Origin: Henckelia pumila
Taxonomy: Eukaryota; Streptophyta; Magnoliopsida; Lamiales; Gesneriaceae
Reading direction: 5' to 3'
NCBI RefSeq assembly: GCF_033568475.1
Contig: NC_133122.1
Coordinates: forward strand, 151,170,861-151,234,860
DNA length: 64,000 nucleotides
The translations under genes were made by a program, and so were the position numbers. Shown here piece after piece: positions 59,590 through 64,000 of this stretch; position 1 is the first letter of the stretch, and the number at the start of each line of letters is the position of its first letter. Under the pieces are notes generated by a model. That model saw only the letters and a list, made by a program, of their open reading frames with translations. It did not search any database and was not told the origin of the DNA.

Positions 59590-60627
59590 AGTATGCTAGT
59601 TGTTGTTGTACGCGAACTCAATCAATGACAAATGATCCTGCCAGGCTGAACCAAAATCCATAACGCACGCTCGAAGCATATCCTCCAAAGTACGGATAGT
59701 GCGCTCTGACTATCCATCGGTCTCCGGATGATAGGCAGTACTCAAACTGAGAGTAGTGCCAATCGCACGCTAAACACTCCCCCAGAACATAGAAGTAAAC
59801 CTGGGGTCTCGATCGCTGACAATGCTCATAGGCACTCCATGAAGTCGAACGATCTCCTGAATGTACAACCGAGCCATACGATCCACATTGTACTCTCGGC
59901 TATAGGAAATGAAATGAGCTGACTTGGTGAGTCAGTCCACCACAACCCAAATAGCATCACAGTTCCTCAAGGATACAGGAAAATGGGTCACAAAATCCAT
60001 CGTGATAAACTCTCATTTCCACTCAGGAATAGGCAGACTGTGAAGCAAACCTCCAGGTCGTCGGTGCTCTGCTTTGACTTTCTGACACACCAAACATCTC
60101 GAAATAAACTGATAAACGTTGCGCTTCATTCCCTTCCACCAAAACCGAGTACGTAGATACTTGTACATCTTGTTGCTCCCCGGATGAATACTCAACTTAG
60201 TGCGATGTGCCTGAGACAAAATCTCCTCTCGCAACTCTACATCCTCCGAAATCACAAGTCTACCAGACAAACACAGAAAACCATCTAACTGATAGTGAAA
60301 TCCAGACGTACTACCCTCGTTAGCTAGGCGAGCTAAACGCTGGGTCTTCGAGTCAGACATCTGAGCATCCCGAATCCGCGAATACAAAGCTGGCTCAGAT
60401 AATATCGCAAACATCTGGATACTCTGCATACCTCTCTTGTGCTTGAAGGTATACCCTGAAGAACAACAATCACCGATCGCACTAGACATCGAACAAGTCT
60501 GAAGTGCGGATAGTCGCACCTTGCGACTCAAAGCATCAGCGGTGAGATTAGTAGCTCCCGGATGGTACTTAATCTCGCAATCATAGTCCTTAAACAAGTC
60601 CATCCAACGTCTCTGCCTCAGGTTCAA
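59590..60627 (-). pseudogene. Gypsy RNase H end and integrase (HHCC and core), with stops
   Basis: 60627-60013 is open: NLRQRRWMDLFKDYDCEIKY, ADALSRK, then the integrase HHCC zinc-binding region (HPGSNKMYKYLRTRFWWKGM, CLVCQKVKAEHR). The catalytic core 60012-59590 is readable (VPMSIVSDRDPRFTS) but carries in-frame stops, including at about 59703, 59773 and 59934. Confidence 0.85.
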
Positions 60628-60705
60628 CTCTGCCTAAGTGAACAAATACTTGAGACTCTTGTGGTCGGTAAAGATCTCGAATTTCTCACCATACAGATAT
60701 TGACG

Positions 60706-61167
60706 CTAGATCTTCAAAGAGAACACAATAGCTGCCAATTCCAAATCATGGACCGGATAATTGTCCTCGTGAAGCTTCAGCTGTCTAGAAGCGTATGCAA
60801 TCATATGCCCATTCTGAGTCAGGACACAACCTAACCCCTGAAGAGAAGCATCAGTGTACACCACATACCCTCCAGATCCTGACGGTAATGCCAACACCGG
60901 CGCAGAAGTCAACTGCCGTCGAAGCTCACAGAAATTCTCCTCACACTCTGAGGATCGCTCGAAATCAACACCCTTGCGGGTAAGCTGCATCAACGGTCGA
61001 GCTAGCTGAGAGAAGTTCAAAATGAAGCGACGATAATAACCTGCTAGACCCAGAAAACTACGGATCTCAGCAACCGTCGTCGGGCGCGACCAATTAAGCA
61101 CAACCTCAATCTTGCTCGGATCAACAGAAATCCTCTCTATGGATATTATATGTCCAAGAAAGACCAC
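60706..61167 (-). pseudogene. Gypsy RT thumb and RNase H
   Basis: Open piece: [48 protein letters not shown] (RNase H first Asp in TDAS) and [13 protein letters not shown] stop at about 60706 interrupts KIWR-type sequence, and another near 60637 lies before the next segment. Confidence 0.85.
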
Positions 61168-61877
61168 TCCTTCGCATTACGCGAATACACCAGAATGTCG
61201 TCAATGAAGACCACGACAAACTTGTACAAATACTTCCTGAAAACGCGGTTCATTAGAACCATAAATATAGCCGGCGCATTGGTCAATCCAAATGACATCA
61301 CTAGAAACTCGTAATGCCCATAGCGAGTACGGAATGCAGTCTTGGCTATGTCCTGATCTCGTACTCTCAATTGATGATACCCAAATCTCAAGTCAATCTT
61401 GGAGTAAACCGAAGTACCCTGCAGCTGATCAAACAAGTCATCAATACGAGGCAAAGGATGCTTGTTCTTCACAGTAACTCGATTCAGCTGCCGATAGTTA
61501 ATGCACAATCGCATAGACCCGTCCTTCTTCTTCACAAAAAGAACATGAGCTCCCCAAGGAGATACACTAGGATGAATGTAACCCTTGTCCAAAAGATCTT
61601 GTAACTGATTCTTCAACTCTCGCATCTCTGACGGAGCCAGACGATACGGTGCTCGAGAAATAGGCGAAGTACCCGACATCAACTCTATGCCAAACTCGAC
61701 TTCTCTAACAGGAGGAAAACCCGGAATCTCATCTGAAAATACATCTGGGAATTCATCCACAACAGGAATACTCTCTATCCCAATGCTCTCAGCGGACAAA
61801 TCAACTTCATAGATAAGGTATCCTTTCCCGCCAGACTCTAGAGCTCGACAGACTCTCAAAGCTGATACCAAAGGCAT
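61146..61877 (-). pseudogene. Gypsy reverse transcriptase
   Basis: Linker then [41 protein letters not shown], the catalytic FIDDILVYS (about 61207-61181). Just after YSRNAKE the stretch that normally precedes FLGH is missing and the frame changes, so a deletion of about 100 bp lies near 61160. Confidence 0.88.
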
Positions 61878-61907
61878 CGGGGGTCGCGCTCCCTCACCAT
61901 AGAAAAA

Positions 61908-62330
61908 TCAGCTCTCACTCCCATCCAAATGAAAGCGTACTAATCTCTGATAGCAGTCCACTGAAGCTCGATAGGTAGTCAGCATGTCTATCCCCAGAAT
62001 ACAATCGAAATCGTCCATCGCAAGGACCATGAGATTCGATAACAGAATGTTCCCTTTGAACTCTAAAGGGCAACCCATCACTAGACTCTTAGCTAAAGAA
62101 GATTGACCGGTCGGAGTAGAAACAGAAACTACTACGTCTAGTGCAATGCATGGTAACTTATGCCTCTTAACAAAACGTGCAAAAATGAAGGAATGAGATG
62201 CACCAGTGTCAATAAGTACAAGAGCAGGTATACCATAAAGCAAAAATGTACCTGCGATGACCTTCTCATTCTCCTCCACAGTCTGATCATGTCTCAAGGC
62301 AAACACCTGGCCAGAAGCCCGCGGCCTCAA
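61908..62330 (-). pseudogene. Gypsy aspartic protease
   Basis: LIDTGASHSFIFARF gives the catalytic DTGAS motif (about 62214-62200); DFDCILGIDML completes the retropepsin-like fold. A frame break separates it from RT at 61908. Confidence 0.85.
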
Positions 62331-62620
62331 ATGAGAACTCCCAGCAGCCTGTCCCTGCGACCTCTGCTGAACGGTAGCCTGAGAACCAGATCCTGAACCA
62401 GAACCAGAACCGCCTCCCCCAGATAGTGGACAATCCCTCCGGAGATGACCAACCTCTCCACATCGGAAACATGCCCCAGAAGCTTTGCGGCATCGGTCGG
62501 TCGGATGGTTCTTTCCGCAATGGTCGCACTTGTCCTTCTTCCCAAAACGAACAACACCACCGGAACCAGATGAAGAAGAAGTAGATCCAGCTTCTTGAAA
62601 GACTGAGCACGGTGACCCAA
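62331..62620 (-). pseudogene. Gypsy gag zinc-knuckle region
   Basis: The CCHC knuckle CFRCGEVGHLRRDC is encoded near 62480-62430 (on the minus strand), followed by Gly/Ser-rich SGSGSGSG and QRSQGQAAG. The open stretch in this part is split by frameshifts. Confidence 0.7.
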
Positions 62621-62671
62621 AGAACTCGCAGGCCTAGACTGGGAGAAAGACCTGTTCCGCCGAATGCTATC

Positions 62672-63172
62672 CTATGCCTGGTGACAACGGCTCACCAAAT
62701 CCTCATAGGACATATCATCACCGACCGCCACACGATCATGGATCTCAGGGTTAAGGCCCTGAAGGAACAGATTGTACTTTATCTCAGAACTATCGGTGAT
62801 CTCGGGACAATAAGACAACATATCAAAGAACTTCTGCTGATACTCCTCAATAGACATAGCTCCCTGCCGTAAGCTCAGTAACTCACCCGTCTTCGTCTGA
62901 CGGAGTGCAGGAGGAAAATACAGCTTCTGAAAAGCTATGCGGAACTCGGCCCAGGTGGCCACTCCTCTTGCCGCAACAAATGGTGCAGAAGTAAACCTCC
63001 ACCACCTACGGGCTTGCCCATCCAGAAGATAGCCAAGTGTCTCCATCTTCTGCTCCTCAGTACAGTGGAAAATCTGAAAAGTCGTCTCCATGTGGTCTAA
63101 CAAGTTCTCTGCATCCTCCGGAGACTCACCTCCAACCAAGGTCTTAGGACCCATCTGTAAGAATCGGCGCAC
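62672..63172 (-). pseudogene. Gypsy gag (Retrotrans_gag domain)
   Basis: 166 codons: GPKTLVGGESPEDAENLLDH, RRWWRFTSAPF, WAEFRIAFQKLYFP, MSIEEYQQKFFDMLSYCPEI and FLQGLNPEIHDRV, all hallmarks of the chromovirus gag. It ends at a stop after CHQA, where the family continues toward the zinc knuckle. Confidence 0.88.
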
Positions 63173-63349
63173 ACTGAAACGCTACTCATCGTGACGACGA
63201 TGATGGTGTTCCCGATGACGCTCCCAGTCAGCATCTCCCCAACGTCTACCAATACTGTCATGGCTACTCTGATCATCGCGATCCACCATCTACAAAAATT
63301 ACCTCGCGGTTATCTTATGCAGAATCTAAATCCCAAGAATACTATGCAT

Positions 63350-63361
63350 GCTCTGATACCA
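63350..63361 (-). other. Primer-binding site (initiator tRNA-Met) of the gypsy element
   Basis: On the minus strand TGGTATCAGAGC, a perfect 12-nt complement of the initiator tRNA-Met 3' end, 4 nt from the 5' LTR. Confidence 0.9.
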
Positions 63362-63365
63362 TAAA

Positions 63366-64000
63366 TGTAGTGACCCTTATCGAGATCACCTACTAAATAG
63401 AACTTAGGCATGCAATTAACTTAATTAAACAGAAATCAGAACTAAGCTGTGAAAACAATAAATAATATAAAATCTCAAGAAAAGAAATCTGTAAATACCC
63501 CAATTATTTATACAACCAAATCGAACGCTGTATCAACCCAATAACAACAGAATAAAAACCTATACAAAGCTCCAGCTGGCCAACCATTGCCTAGCCCCTC
63601 TTGGATCCACCTATCTCATCCAATCGCAAACCTGCCCCATGGAATAGGGCGTCCAGAAATACAAAGTATGAGACGTGAGCATAAAACGCTCAGTATGAGA
63701 GTATGAGTATACATGAATGCAAGTGAACCGCCTACTGACTAGAGGTCAAGAATCAGATAACAGAGACAGACCGGGCCCTGGTATGTAGCACGCTGTGTCG
63801 TCGCTTCAGGAGGTGGCTCACATACCGAAATACCAGTGGATACGTCGGACCCAATTCTATGGAAGTCCATCCACTAACAGGATAGGGTAAAACCCTACTA
63901 ACAGACATCTCAAAAGAGATAGTTCAATATGCAAATGTATGCAGCATATAATCATGTCATATAAATCATGCAGTCACATAATACATGCATACTCAGTAAG
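63366..64000 (-). repeat. 5' LTR of the gypsy element (partial)
   Basis: TGTAGTGACCC... aligned with 57526-58160; cut by the window end. Confidence 0.9.

Larger units (their letters stand above)
57526..64000 (-). mobile_element. Ty3/gypsy chromovirus (Tekay/Del-like), decayed, truncated by the window end
   Basis: A minus-strand element. The 3' LTR is 57526-58830, followed inward by a polypurine tract and by integrase C-terminus, integrase, RNase H, RT, protease and gag reading toward 63172. A perfect initiator-tRNA-Met primer site (63350-63361) lies against the 5' LTR, which begins at 63366 and continues past 64000. The C-terminal chromodomain-like end (VLVQWKRRGTEEAT) marks a chromovirus. 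Stops and frameshifts interrupt pol, so it is not autonomous. The outer target site (CTTCC on the left) cannot be confirmed here. Confidence 0.92.

Overview
This is a nuclear eudicot plant sequence. The evidence is AT-rich intergenic DNA, GT-AG introns, a VQ-motif gene, a plant-type TFIIIA gene carrying the 5S-mimic cassette exon, cytosolic RPS19, CC-NBS-LRR resistance genes, and a dense load of plant retrotransposons and MITEs. The species is not identifiable by eye; an asterid is a weak guess.

Layout. 1-1 kb: a complete VQ-motif gene (303-932, +) with its promoter. 1-12 kb: gene-free DNA built from MITEs and a 1.5-kb fold-back element with smaller palindromes nested inside. 12.0-20.8 kb: a complete-ended but internally deleted Ty1/copia element of the SIRE/Maximus type on the minus strand, with 5-bp target duplications, gag-protease, RT-RNase H and a third, envelope-like ORF. 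21-23 kb: two MITEs. 22.95-25.0 kb: TFIIIA (minus, six coding exons) with a 5S-rRNA-mimic poison exon in its second intron. 26.8-31.9 kb: NLR1, an apparently intact CC-NBS-LRR gene whose last exon is interrupted by a solo LTR (31870-33037). 33.06-34.06 kb and 34.7-35.98 kb: a truncated RPS19 pseudogene and the functional RPS19 gene as inverted arms. 36-37.5 kb: two copies of one MITE. 38.3-39.3 kb: the 3' exons of a TPX2-domain gene with a frame-broken upstream exon. 41-43 kb: decayed copia pol. 43.7-49.0 kb: NLR2, a paralogue of NLR1 in the same orientation but frameshifted in the LRR region. 49.3-51 kb: a Helitron remnant. 52.3-57.3 kb: a young non-autonomous LTR element with only a gag-like ORF (Athila-like) and perfect 5-bp target duplications. 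57.5 kb to the end: a Ty3/gypsy chromovirus (Tekay/Del-like, minus strand), decayed by nonsense changes, whose second LTR runs off the window.

How the genes relate. Only about six loci are host genes. The most informative are the tandem NLR pair, which shows duplication and divergence including very small 3' exons, and TFIIIA with its autoregulatory RNA exon, which in plants links TFIIIA splicing to ribosomal protein L5 and 5S rRNA supply. RPS19 is a housekeeping gene with site II promoter elements. Most remaining DNA is transposable elements, several nested and many with readable target duplications.
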